NCBI GenBank assembly: GCA_973895155.1
Contig: OZ316891.1
Coordinates: 26,846,001 to 26,910,000, forward strand
DNA: 64,000 nt
Direction of reading: 5' to 3'
From: Marsupella aquatica
Taxonomy: Eukaryota > Marchantiophyta
Both the position numbers and the translations under genes were made by a program. Below the pieces are notes generated by a model, which saw only the letters and a list, made by a program, of their open reading frames with translations, was not told where the DNA came from and searched no databases. This document shows positions 1 through 16,008 of the stretch, one piece after another (position 1 is the stretch's first letter; every line of letters starts with the position of its first letter).

Positions 1-1080
1 TCCATGGCATTCTCGCTCGGGACTCCCCCACAGCATTTCATCGCCATAGCTGACACGGGCAGCGACCTCGTGTGGATACAGTGTGCCTCGTGCACTCTCT
101 GCTTCCCTCAGTTGTCCCCTCTCTTCCAACCCGCCAACTCATCGACTTACACCTCTCTCAGCTGCTCCCGGGCTTGCAACGTACTGGGCAACTTCCTCAG
201 CCAGTGCTCTCCCAATTGCAAATACGCGTATGGGTATGGTGATCAGAGTACCACACAAGGGGATTTTTCTGCGGACACTGTCAGCCTCGGGGACTTCAAT
301 GGAACGGGCACGACTCGCATTCCGGACTTCAAGTTCGGCTGCGGGCTTCGGAATAACGGGACATTCACGAGTACTGACGGAATTGTTGGCTTGGCCCGAG
401 GTCCTATCTCGTTCCCATCGCAGATTGCACCATACCTCAAGAACGCCACCAAATTCTCGTACTGCCTTGTAGATAAGACCGAGACTGGCACAAGCCCGAT
501 CATATTCGGAGAGGCTGCTGTGCCGACAAACGTGTCTGCGGTCGTGTACACACCAATGCTATCGCCTTACAATGTGTCCGTGGTGCCATATTATTACGTG
601 AAGCTGCAGGGCATTTCAGTTGGCGGCGTGAATTTGTCGATCCCGAGCTCAGAGTTCCAGGTCGATGCCAATGGCAACGGCGGGACCATATTCGATTCCG
701 GCACGACGTTCACTGTGTTGTCAAGCGTAGCTTACACTGCCGTGGTGAACGAATTCATGCTACAATTAAGCTCAAGCTATCCGAGTAAGGATTTGTCTCA
801 GCTCACCGGGTTGAGTGTTTGCTATGACATCACCCTTGCGACTACACTCCAGATCCCTTCAGTTGTATTTCACTATGAAAACGCAGATTTCAACTTACCT
901 TTCGACAATATCGTAATCATTTTCACCGATAACTTGTCATCTTCTTACATGTGCTTGGCGCTGCTGGAGTCGCCAGGCATGAACATTTTTGGAAGCACGC
1001 AGCAGCAGAACTTCCAGATCGTTTACGAGGAGGATGCTCTCCAGATTGGATGGCTGCCTCTCGACTGCAAAACATTGTAA
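1..1080 (+). CDS. Nepenthesin-type aspartic protease, 5'-truncated by window edge
   Basis: Pepsin-fold (family A1) endopeptidase of the plant nepenthesin/CND41-like group, normally secreted or vacuolar. Reading from the ATG at 4, the first catalytic motif D-T-G-S begins at residue 17 and the second, D-S-G-T, at residue 231. The cysteine-rich nepenthesin insert (WIQCASCTLC and following cysteines) lies after the first motif, and the protein ends 358 residues on at TAA 1078-1080. Codon 1-3 (tcc) is in frame before the ATG, and family members have a signal peptide and propeptide upstream of the SLGTPPQ segment. The true start is therefore outside the window and this ATG is probably internal. No intron is seen. 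The family assignment is secure; the substrate is unknown. Confidence 0.93.
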   Translation, partial: SMAFSLGTPPQHFIAIADTGSDLVWIQCASCTLCFPQLSPLFQPANSSTYTSLSCSRACNVLGNFLSQCSPNCKYAYGYGDQSTTQGDFSADTVSLGDFNGTGTTRIPDFKFGCGLRNNGTFTSTDGIVGLARGPISFPSQIAPYLKNATKFSYCLVDKTETGTSPIIFGEAAVPTNVSAVVYTPMLSPYNVSVVPYYYVKLQGISVGGVNLSIPSSEFQVDANGNGGTIFDSGTTFTVLSSVAYTAVVNEFMLQLSSSYPSKDLSQLTGLSVCYDITLATTLQIPSVVFHYENADFNLPFDNIVIIFTDNLSSSYMCLALLESPGMNIFGSTQQQNFQIVYEEDALQIGWLPLDCKTL

Positions 1081-4000
1081 ACTGAAATTTTTTTCAACAT
1101 AATGCTGAGACGTACATTTCGCTCAAGGTGACATCCAACGGATTCATTAAATAGAAGAGCTTTAGGTTTGTACCCTACAATTTTTCATTGCTAGCAGAAA
1201 TCGGCGACACGACGAGCAGAGTATGTTCATGTACCAAAGGGTCTGATGATCTTCCAGTCAATTTCTATGGAAACACATTTTCTTTGCCATTTCGCTGGAT
1301 AGATCATACGACATTATCGAGGCAGGAATTTTATTTTTCTTCCACCCGTCCTCAATTCTAACGCTTTACTGGAAGCTGAGATTCACGTTTGAGCTCTCAT
1401 TTGAGATATATATATCGAAAACTCTTTCTGCAATCCTGTGAATGCGTTCAATTCGGGGAGTTGTCTCCCAATTTCAGTCATGGATTGCAAATTTGGAAGA
1501 AGTGGAAATCTTAGATGTTTCAACACCAGTAGTCTGAAGAGTCAGAGTGAAAGCTGTTGTATCCTTGAATGAGAGTTCCAATCAACTCTCTATGTGCACG
1601 CTCCCGGGAAATAGCCTCCCGTGTGTACTTCAATCATAGAGTTTGCAGTATGTGATCACCCATTTTCAAGCCTCTTTATCCGAGTGAACATTCCAGTGAC
1701 TCCCACCCTCATTTGTATATCTCTACATCCCTGGCCACAATGTGATCCCCTACCCCATAAGTGCAATTTTACTCTACAGAAATATGACAATGCACTCATC
1801 AATTACTGTTAAGTGCATGTTTGAGCTTATTCAAAACAGTTCATGTACACTTATCAAGGGTTTTCATTCATACAGCATACAGCAGTCGTTCCGCGACTGT
1901 TTTTTGTGAAGTTTACTTTTATTAAGTGTAAAGAGGCAAAAGTAAAATTCACGAGAAAAGGCAAGAACACATTTCTTGCAATTGTGCAGGGTTTGTAATT
2001 ATGGAGTGTGCACTAGTAGAGAGATGACAGTAACAGATTCCTGTTCTAGATTACCGTAGTGGTGGCACCCGCAGCTGGACGACAGTGTTGTGACGTCTTG
2101 CTCAAGCTTCATTATTGAGTTGCTACGTGCATAATTCAATTCACTCTTGTGACGAGTCTTTTGACTTGAAACTCAAGACTGTTGCGTCCATGTGACATCA
2201 TCCTGGTACGTTTTCACCGTGTCAGGGAAGGTGTATATTATTAATGGTGTACCACTATACCGTTGTGCGTTTATAACGCTCTATCTGGACTAATCCCCAA
2301 AACTCCGAGTCGTTGTGATGGTATCAGACTATCAGAGGAGAGGATACCTTCTAGTGAGAGTATTAAAGTATTTCCTTCAGCGTATTTATTATACTGTGGT
2401 GGGAGGCTTTAGTCAAATTGCACCGCAGTCAAAAGATTTTAACTAGATCTGGTCAAATATTCGAGTCAATGCATAAAGGATAGCTTTACAAGAAAATAAG
2501 AAAATGGCATCCCTATTTGCCCATCAATAACGGACTGTAAAATATATATTTCGAATACGGGTGATTCAAACAAAATAATTGAATTTGTCAGAATATATAT
2601 TATTTTACATAACACACCATATATTAGCACATTGTGAAATGCAGTTGTTGGGAAGTTATTGGGACGTAGGAAGATGGGGGCACTTGTGAACCATTTGCAC
2701 TAGCCAACTAGTTTCAGAAGCAAACTTGAAGGGCCTCTTGTAATCTAAAAAACGTCTCTGCACCAAAATCTTCTGAAAATAACTTCTATAATTGCAAAAT
2801 GCCCCCTTGGAGAACATTCATGTCTCCCTTGTAGATTAGTTCCCACACTAGATAAAAAAAAAACATTCGTGTAAGCCGCGTTGGTGTCGCACACACGGTA
2901 TTCTTTAGTAAAAGGCGAAAGAATAGTTCGCTTTGTGCTCAACACACGACTGCTAGTTCCCACACTAGATAGAAACCATTAGCTCATGACAATTTTTGCG
3001 TTACATGATGTCTATCACACTAGTAATTTTTTCCCCTTTTTCTAGAGTTTGGGAGATTCCGTGTGCCTTTTCATTTACTGGTTGGTGTTTGTCCTACCTC
3101 CTTTACTTTCCCTCCATTGTACATTGTTTGGCCCTTTTTGGTCAATTATGATCACCTTTCCCTTCTTGAGTGAAGGAGCAAAAGTTGGGACCACAGGTGG
3201 AGGTGGTCTAAAATTCCAGACAAAATGGGCGCTCCACAGCCCATATTTACATGGGCCCATTGTTTGTCATGTAGGATTTGCAGGCCATGGGCCCCCAAGT
3301 TCTTGTAAAGCCATTGGCAGCAGTTCCCACTCACTGCATTATCTAGATTTAATCATAGGGGGTATGAAAAGAAGACACTCTGCATGCCCCCTTCTTATAA
3401 AGCCACCCTTAGGGCATCACTAGTGGAGTGGGGTCCATTGAGCTTTGTAACAGCTAGTAAGAGCATATGGGACTGGTTTTGGAAGGATGGCTATCGAGTG
3501 TGGCCCCCTATCCCTAACTAGATGGCAGCCAACCTCTCTTCTCACAACCCTACCTACCATACTTGGGAGAAATGCTAGCCAGGAGAGAGGTACCTGTATC
3601 ATGGCTTGTATTCCCATTTATGTCCGAGATTGTGCCAAATGTCACAAAATCCTGGATATGAGATTTTGAACACATCACTTAGTTTGGAGAGAATAGACGT
3701 AAATAAGTGGGAATAGTGGGTGACTGGATGTAATATGGGGGCTTTTCTAATTCCAGGCCTCCAAATGATGGGAAAATTTTTTGGTTTCAATCTGACTGAT
3801 CAGCTAAACAACTAGAGATACTCTCAGGGCCCTATCACCCCATGTTACATAAAGGTGTGACTTCAATTGCTTGTTATGTTCTAGGGGATTACTTGTTGTA
3901 GCACGTCACCTGGTAGGGGCCCGGGTAGGGGTGACCCGTTCATGCATGTTAAGGATTGCTCTTAGTCTTGTGACTCAAAGGTTACGGCACTTAGGCTAAC

Positions 4001-7000
4001 CACAGTTAGGGTCTTAGCTGAGGTTAGGTTTAAAGTCTGTGTGACCTTGTATATACCAAGGCTAGTGTAAGCCGCTGGTGTGTGGTGCTTACTCATTGTA
4101 ACGGAGCAACTTGAGGAAGAGGGAGAGCATGTGTGTTCGTCTACTCTTGAAGTAAAGCTTGAGTGTTCGTGTGGACATAGCCTTAGAGAAGAGGTGAACC
4201 ACGTAGAGATTGTGTCCGATTACGTGTGCATGGAATGAGTAATGATAGGAGCATATATTGGTGACAAAGTAATCAATGACGGGATAGAGCGCCTCTGTAA
4301 CTTGAAAATTGTCTGGATCGGTCGTTCTTGAAGAACAGAAAAGAAAGGAGAACATAGATGGATTCCGTGTCATGACAATTTTCTCAACCTTCTGCTGCCA
4401 CTAGCTTTTTAAGAAGAAGGAAGAAGTGGACAGGATTCTATGCCGCTAAGCATGCGATCCGATTAACGAAGGCCCGCTTCAGCGCAATCATCACCTACAT
4501 CGTCAATACTATCTTGGGAGAAACTAAAAACTAACACACCCAGAGACTACAATTGGGACTCATTGATGCCATTTAGAAGGAGTAGGATTCATTGCCTCAC
4601 TTCATCAAACACAAGCAAATTACTCAAAATTGCGGAACATTACTCAATCAAAACAGATGGGGGTCCACAAACTAATTTGGAGAATCAGGATTGAGGCCTA
4701 CTTCTTCCAAGTTGAGCCTTTTGGCACGAGTAGAGTTTTGTGTAGTATGATCATGGTGTGAGAGTGGAGCTATGTTGCTTGGCATATAGATCACATTAGG
4801 CAAGGTTTTTCTATCATGTGTGTAAACCTGGAGTCCAGCATGGCTAGCGGATGGGTTTGGTTTGACTTATAGTACATCAAAATGAGGTTTTGTTCGCATA
4901 AGATTTGTTGTGGACTTGTGCTTACAAAACATTTTGTGTGTAATGTGTGTGACATTGCTTTATGTTTTATATGTTGTGCAATGATATGAGTTGGGTATGA
5001 TGTTTGTCTGCACAAAAACCCCTTCATATGTCACATCCGACCCCAATAAAGCACCCAACCGGGAGACACAATCACACAAGCATGAAACCCACTAATGGGA
5101 GAGCCCCAGGATTATAAAATAAAATAAAATTTATTGAGCAAAAACAAGGGAGAACCCCAGGATGACCAAAGAGCCAGAAAGCCCAGGAGGCTATACCCCC
5201 ACACCACCACAAGAATTGAACAACCAAAAATGAAAAGCCTAATACCTTATTGATTACCAAACTGAACAACCTAGTACAGCTGCCTTTGGTGCAAGGGTTT
5301 GGCTTGAACCAAAGCTGCCCTTTAAAAGCTACATGCTATCCATAGCTATCCTTACAAGTAATTTTTTATTGAAATTACAAAGCAAACTGGCATGGTAGAG
5401 AAGAAAAGTGAGTGGAACGTGGAAAATGTGGAGTTTTTGGACATTGCCCCCTATATAGGCCCAGTGGTGGGTTAAGAGCATCTTCAACCCATAGTTCATA
5501 TATGTCACCAGATTGACATGGGTCTTAACACCAAAAACTTCACTATTGGGTGCCAAATCATATCTTTGTATCTAAGGATCACAAAGGGATGCCGTGGAGG
5601 CTGGTAAACACCGTTTCATCCCCTTAACACTAGAATCTTATAGTAGGGCTTTCACACATGGCCCAAGCTCAACCCCAAGGAAGAACGGGTTGGGAATCAA
5701 GTCTAACTATCATGATCATAGATTTAGTGAGAAGGGATCTCCAAATATATTGGTCCTGTATACATAGGGCCTAGAGCTATGTTGCGCACATATCTATCGT
5801 CGTATTCTTACTACCATAGGTATGTTCTATTCCATCGTCAGAACATACTCATAAACCAATGACTCAGATAGACTGGTTCCCGGCTTAGGTTCTAAGCCAT
5901 TGACTCACCACTCTACTATTCCACTCCCAACAAGCGGAGCCATGACAGACCCTACCCAACCCACTTCAATACACCTGGTATACCTCTCAATGACATTGCT
6001 GGTCTCATCATACACTCAGATTACCTCACACACACATACATGAGAGAAAATAATCATTATGAGGTTTGAGAGGAAAACTCAATTAGATTCAAATATGTGC
6101 ACAATAGTTCATTGATAACACTCTGTCAAAATAATAGGCCGGAAAGCTATCTACTCTAGATTGCAATGTGCAAGCTCAATCTTGAACTCAACCTCCTTTG
6201 CTACACTTTATTCTTTGCAGCACAAATAGGTGTCAAACCTCCATCTAAGAATCACAAGTTATCGCATACACAGTTGACTCAACTCCAAAGCTAACTACGA
6301 TCTACCCTAGACTGCAATGAGGCCCAGCCTCACACTTGCCCTGCAAGCTTAGCTCTAACCATAAATCCCTTAGTTAGTGCTCTCTCCCAAACAAAGGTTG
6401 GGACTCCCCATGGATCATGTATATAGCCTTGCCAAATTGAATAGGAAATCCTCCTCCTGTTGCACCTCAATCAATGTCTTGGCCTCCCTAAATGTGCTCA
6501 CTGCAAAATTGAATTGAAATACTTCCCACGATTTACAATTACCAATATACCACCCATCACCAAGGCTCTATATTGGGGAAAAGGATCCAATTGTGCTGCC
6601 TACTAGAAAGAGTCACAATCCAGCTCGCAAACCTGGAAAACCATTGTTGTGAAGCTTGACTGATTATTCTTTGAATAATTGCACAACTAAGCTTTCCCCA
6701 ACACACAGCCCTAAACCATGACTCTGGGGGCAGACTTACCGTGAGGCACAATGGTACTCACCATATATTTACCTGCAAAGCTTGGGCGCTCAGTCTGGTG
6801 TAATCAATCTGGCCACCATCTTCCCCCAAACACAACACCTGGGCATAATGTTCGAAAGTTGAATATTTTTAGTCTTGGTAAAAAAAAGTAGTTTTAACTT
6901 GAACACAAAGTCATTTTAACACAACGTCTGGGCATTGTGTTCAAATTTTCAGGGTTGTGTTTGAGTTTTTCCTAATCTTGACAGCATTAAGCACAAAAAG

Positions 7001-7456
7001 TGCAAGTTCATTAATTACAATCAAAGCATAACAAAGTAAACAAAAAGTCTTTGATAGCCTGCACATCTTGACAACAATGCTATGAGCAATTTTGGGAGCA
7101 ATATTGTCCACACATACTCAATTGAAATGACACTTGACAACTCTGCAAATAGTTACATCCATGTGCGAAAGCAGTAGAAATCAGAGAGTAATTTTCTAAA
7201 CCGTTGTTCTATTTTGTCTCACCAAATTTGGCCAGGACTGAAATGGTTTGAAAGCATTAGCCTTTCATTCTGGCTTACACCCTAAATTCTACGCCTATCA
7301 TTCCTGCTTACATTCTAAATTCATCACAATGCTTAAATTTGAACACAAGGCCACTATTCAAACACAACACCACAAGGTAAAAAAATTCCAAAACATAGTG
7401 TCGAAACTCAAACACAATGCCCTGGGCACACTATTCAAATATAGTGCCTGGGCACT

Positions 7457-7632
7457 GTCTTCGGGGGAAGACAGTAGTTACCAACTTAAAGCCTTCCCTT
7501 CCCCCGAAGACCTTGACCCATTCTCAACCCAAGGCTTTAAGTTGGTAACCCTAGGGTCTATTTGGGTGGCTTCCCATGCTCTGTTTTGGTACTAACCTCA
7601 GGTCCGGGTGAAAACCAGTGTGGACCTGAGGT
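7457..7632. repeat. Cluster of nested foldbacks
   Basis: Three perfect inverted repeats lie side by side. GTCTTCGGGGGAAG at about 7457-7470 pairs with its complement at about 7498-7511. A 19-bp arm at 7477-7495 (GTTACCAACTTAAAGCCTT) pairs with 7531-7549. ACCTCAGGTCC at 7595-7605 pairs with 7622-7632. They look like the core of a non-autonomous foldback/MITE-type element, but no flanking target duplication was identified. Confidence 0.6.
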
Positions 7633-8194
7633 ATCAGACCACCATAACAGAAAGCATTTTAAAAGAGCTTTAAATTTAATCATTTTGTCACTAAAGATGT
7701 TCTAATTCATAATATTACCATTGTTTTTTTTTTTATAATAAAAATGTAGCAGTTTGGTATACAGATGACAAGTTTAAAAAAAAAAAAAAAAACAATGACA
7801 GTAGTGTAAATTCAAACATCTTCCGTGACAATGTAATTAAAAATTGCATTTTAAAATACACTTAACACACTGTCACCTTTTTAAAATTGAATTAAATAAT
7901 AAATAAATGAATCTGGCTAGTGTACTAAATATGAGCTAGGAACTTCCCTTGCCACATCCTCACTGTTCCTTTTCTTGTTGGTCCCCTTGTGGAGTCTTGG
8001 CACATACAGCACAAGGAGTGTGCACTGTATTGCTTTACCTTACAAGGCCCTTCGTCCCTCCCCCACTTTTCCCCACAATTCAGCGCTGAATTGGAGGCCA
8101 CGCACTAGAATGTCTGTCGACCCACATCGCCACCATCTTTTGCGATTGTTCGGTTCCATAATTGCCCCATTTGCTCTTCTTATGCTGCCGTGAA

Positions 8195-8220
8195 GGTGAA
8201 GAAGAAGAAGAAGAAGAAGG
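8195..8220 (+). repeat. GAA microsatellite in 5' leader
   Basis: A run of GAA/AAG triplets ends about 20 bp before the ATG of the enoyl-CoA hydratase gene, so it probably lies in the 5' untranslated leader. GA-rich leaders are common in plants; no function is claimed. Confidence 0.7.
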
Positions 8221-8241
8221 GTTTGGCAGATTGCAATCAAA

Positions 8242-12029
<3,788 letters not shown>

Positions 12030-15000
12030 CAAGATTATTAGTGCTGGGGAAGCCAACAATGCTATGACATTGGAGTGCAGGCAAACTTTCCTTAGTGCTG
12101 CAGTGGGGAAGGGGAAAAAGAAGGGATCAGCTAAAGAAGGTTTGTGATCTACTGCCTGCCATAAATTTTACTCCCCTTGGAGCCAGACATATAGCATGTA
12201 CTCTTCTGTAAATACTTTTCAAGTAGGTTGTTTTTGGGCACTTTATAAGTTAGTGACATCCTGTAGGCCTTTAGAAGGCACGGTGGAATGTGGAAATACA
12301 CCTTTCTTTCCTGCTGAGTGTGGCTTACAGTCAGTTGGCTGTAGTAGTCTCTTTTCCAGCTCTGCCTATGTGAAGAGAAGGCGGCTTATGGCAATCCCCG
12401 TTCACCAATCTGAGATTTATGATGCCAACTTCACAGCCAATAAAACATACAGAACCCACTTGGAAGGGTTTTGTGATATTTTTGGAAGCAAAATTGTGTA
12501 GCTATTCATATTTTTATTTTGGCCACTGTTTAAGTATGTCTCTCAAAGAATTCAAAGTTTATGTGCTGTTGAAAGTATCTCACAAACGAAGATCAGATAC
12601 GGAGTCTTTTGGATTTTGTTCTTGGAGTTTCTTTTTCCCTCTAGTTGCAGAGGAAATGTTTTGCAAAGGCGGGGGTATGTTTCAGAGCCATCCAAAAATA
12701 GAAATTCATGTTTGGGGGGACTGAATGCAAGCCTGTGGCGTGTTTAGACAACTGTATGCATACTCTGCCCATTTGTATGCAGTATATGAGCAGTGGCCGG
12801 GAAATTGGCTTAACACACATGAACCCACATTAATCATATTAAGGCACGAGCTGAAATTTGAGTCTGCCCATATCCAGCTTTTTAATTGGGAGCTCTGTTG
12901 CCTGTCCATACTCCTGACTGTAGTTGTAGGTTATGCACCTAGCCCCATGATCTCAGGATTACTAGGTGGTTTACTCTGACCCATTAGCGGGGCAATGCTC
13001 TCTTTGCGACCTGTTGTCACTCCATTGAGTTGGCAAGGGATGCTACAGTGCCACGTTTGCTCCCAATTGATTTTTGCCATGGTTGTTTGGTACTCATTCC
13101 GCAGATTGTGGATTTCTCTGATTTATAAGCAAATGAGTTTGCCTTAGGAAACCCTGACTTTATGTCACAACATACTTGTGGGTAACTGTTAGACTTGTGG
13201 GGAGGTCTGGATTCCCTATTTTACAAATGATCTGCATGAATGGAATTTAGGGGCACCAGTTCTAGACCTTGTCATGCTGGCTATCGACTGATTGGAGGGG
13301 TATCAGTACCATGGGACCTAACAGGAGTTTTTCCTGCCACAGTGAAAAAATCCTAAATATACACCACTGTCCCCTGGTAGCAAAAACCTGGTTTCACATA
13401 CCATCATTTTTGGTCATGGTTTCTTTAGAAAACCCAATATTTCGACTCCTTGTTTGGCTACTGAACTCGGTGATCATCTGAAGGATTACAAAACAAGGCA
13501 CTAGAAATGCAACATCAGAGGTTAGCTACCTTGTTGATGAAGAGGTGCCCAGGAGACTCAGTAAATTCATACTGAATTTGTGGACGGCTGTGACTCGCTA
13601 GCAATGGGGTTAATTTGCCTCAGAAGGGTTCTTCGCTGGCAAAATGTTGCTCACAAAATCTTACAAACTCCCCTGGCTGGACATCAGTTTGATCATTCTT
13701 GGGACAAGTGTAGGATCTACTACCCTTCAATTGTAGCGTGGGATGTGGATTGGACCAGCCCTCACCCTTCAGAGTCTGAGAATGGCCAATAGGGTGTCTC
13801 AAAATTTCAGTTGTTACTGGTCATTGCTTTTGGCGATATAGAAATGGCGGTAACACATGGTTTAGTAAGAGAATTTTTTAGCTTTTCTCACTAGCCTCAA
13901 TGGTGACTTGTGGTATGCCATATGAACCCGCTAGCTGGATTCTGAAGCCCGCCACAAAGTTTTGTGAAGGTGAACAGAAAAGGGTGACGGTAAAAATATT
14001 CAGAGTCAAAGAAATATTTATTGGCTAAAATGCTAGTGTACTCACAGCCTTTGGGTAGTCTATTGCTGGTCAAAACTTATTATTGGGAACTCGCAGGTCA
14101 CTTGTTCAGCACATGAGTAGTAACCACAAATTGTTTAACCCTCTCAAGGGTAGTAAACTGCGGCAGGAAGGGTTTCATATAAGATCATTTTTTACAGCAA
14201 AAAGTTCTGGCTAATTTTGTCCCTAACCTTAACCTAAAGTAAAACAAATCAGTATACTGTTCACCATAATTTGTGTGACTAACACTAATTCAACGCACCA
14301 ATTTTCATGGTCTAAATCACAAATTGGTGTTAGTCAGAGTAATTTTGTGCTAACTCTATTTTCACACACATGAATTAGTGTTATTGTGGTCTCAAGAGTG
14401 GAAAATAAAGGGAAGAAAACTATTTTTTGACAAATCCACAATAATTAGTGTTACTTTGGACTCATGATCTATCCATTTTTCAACGTATTAGTCAATTAAA
14501 TACTATAATAACCAATTGTGCCTTTTCCCTCATCATCAGTTTACAAAATGCACTTTTGGAGGAAACTCACTATGACTTTTCAGTTCTCCGCTCAGTAGGG
14601 TGTTAGCCTTCACGGCTCCTTTTTAGGTTTCTTTTTCATCGGCTTTTGGGTCAGGGAGCCCTTTCCCCTCATCTTTAATTTCCTCCCCTTCATTGGGTTA
14701 CTTTGCTTTTGGGATCTTGTCTCCCGGTTTGGAATTTTTTGCCTTTGGGCACCGTGATATATATATACTTTTGGAACTGAATCACAAAATGTTCTAGTTA
14801 TGAGATCAGTGAAAGGAAGAATAAAGAGTAAATCCTAGCTTGGGGCATTGATGCAACTGAGCCCACACCTAGACTCACAGATTGGCATCCATGAAAGGAC
14901 TCCAATGTCGAGGTAAATACCTCGAGAATGGACTGAAAAATTCTAGCTAGGGCCCCACATTACATTTAACAACTTTTGGACATATGCTCGTCTCCAACTT

Positions 15001-16008
15001 ACTCAGGAATTGTGATGAGAAGCTAGAGTTGCAGTCTAGGTTTCTAGGGTGAAGCCTCTAGACCATGACTTTAAGGCCTACAAAATTTATGTGGATATGT
15101 TATGTTAATATGCTATGCATGTAAAAATGATGATAATGCATGATGATTTTTGTCATCATCTCTATTAACATTCAAAGAATGGGCAGGCTAGTGATGATAA
15201 AAAATTATCATGCATTATCATCATTTTGTCATATTTTCTTATTTAAAAAGCACAATCCAATGCTCTTTCCTGAGCATAAGTAACTGTAAGTGAGGGCATA
15301 AGTGAAAATGAGTATGCAAACAAAAACTAGGGATGGGGCAAGTATGAACAGTGTATATGGGCAATCTTTTTTCTGCAAGGTTTTTTTTTCCTCCTCTGTT
15401 TATGTCAAGGAAGAGATAATCAGGCTAGTTCACATCAAGCAAACCAATAGAAAGAGAACAGTATACCTTACTTTTTTGAGTTGAAAAGAGATTAGTTATA
15501 GAAGAATGAAAAAGAATTTAAAGTCTATGGAGAGGTGAAGATTTTCACTTATTTTTTCTATTCTCTCTATGAACTATTTTTTCCAAGTTACATTAACCCT
15601 AAATCCAAAATTCTCCGAAGCAACAACATCATGGACCAACGATACAATGGCTGCAAAGAATGAAATGGCCCCAATGATAAGCTGATGATCGTAACTATGA
15701 AATGAACTTAAGGGCAATTGTGCTGCAGTGCATGGGCAATGGGTTCATTAGAGGATACTAAAACTACATCAAACAGTCTGCATAATCTCCTCATGAGCCC
15801 CTTGATGCCTGCCATAGCCAGCTTCTTGGGTGGCCAGTTTGGGCCTCTGGGTCTTGCTCTGAGGTGACTAGTAATGTCTTTCCCATCGATTTTGTGTGTG
15901 ATGGGAAATTAAAGAGACCCTCAGCTATCGGTCAAAGATCTTTCGAATTGGGAACGGTTTTCTGAGCTCTGTCTGCAACTACTGCTGCTTTCGGCTCTGC
16001 AAGATAGA
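12030..16008. other. Intergenic, 4.0 kb, no gene seen
   Basis: The first few hundred bases are probably the hydratase 3' untranslated region. The rest is AT-rich with no recognisable coding. Foldback material occurs at about 14275-14340 (GACTAACACTAATT against AAATTGGTGTTAGTC) and at 15123-15230. The final ~100 bases before 16009 should be the leader of the oxygenase gene. Confidence 0.6.
15123..15230. mobile_element. MITE-like foldback (~108 bp)
   Basis: A perfect 19-bp arm, AATGATGATAATGCATGAT at 15126-15144, is matched by its complement at 15207-15225. With a few mismatches the arms extend to about 34 bp each, around a ~30-bp loop. Size and structure fit a short foldback transposon, but no clear target duplication is visible. 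Confidence 0.6.

Larger units (their letters stand above)
1081..8241. other. Intergenic, 7.2 kb, no gene seen
   Basis: AT-rich non-coding DNA. Open frames here are short and have no recognisable protein family or codon bias. It contains a TGGTATCAGA tract at about 2319 resembling a retroelement primer-binding site, (TAAAA)n-like tails near 5115-5135 that could be the reversed end of a non-LTR element, repeated 'tgggcattgtgttcaaa' phrases at 6830-7440, and a foldback cluster at 7457-7632. The last few hundred bases should contain the promoter of the downstream hydratase gene. Confidence 0.6.

Noticed and set aside
2319-2328. TGGTATCAGA resembling a retrotransposon primer-binding site
   Set aside because: No LTR pair, polypurine tract or retroelement protein was found around it; ten bases alone are not enough.
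3870-4375. Possible solo LTR (TATATA plus downstream transcript-like sequence)
   Set aside because: I could not find matching TG...CA ends or a flanking duplication.
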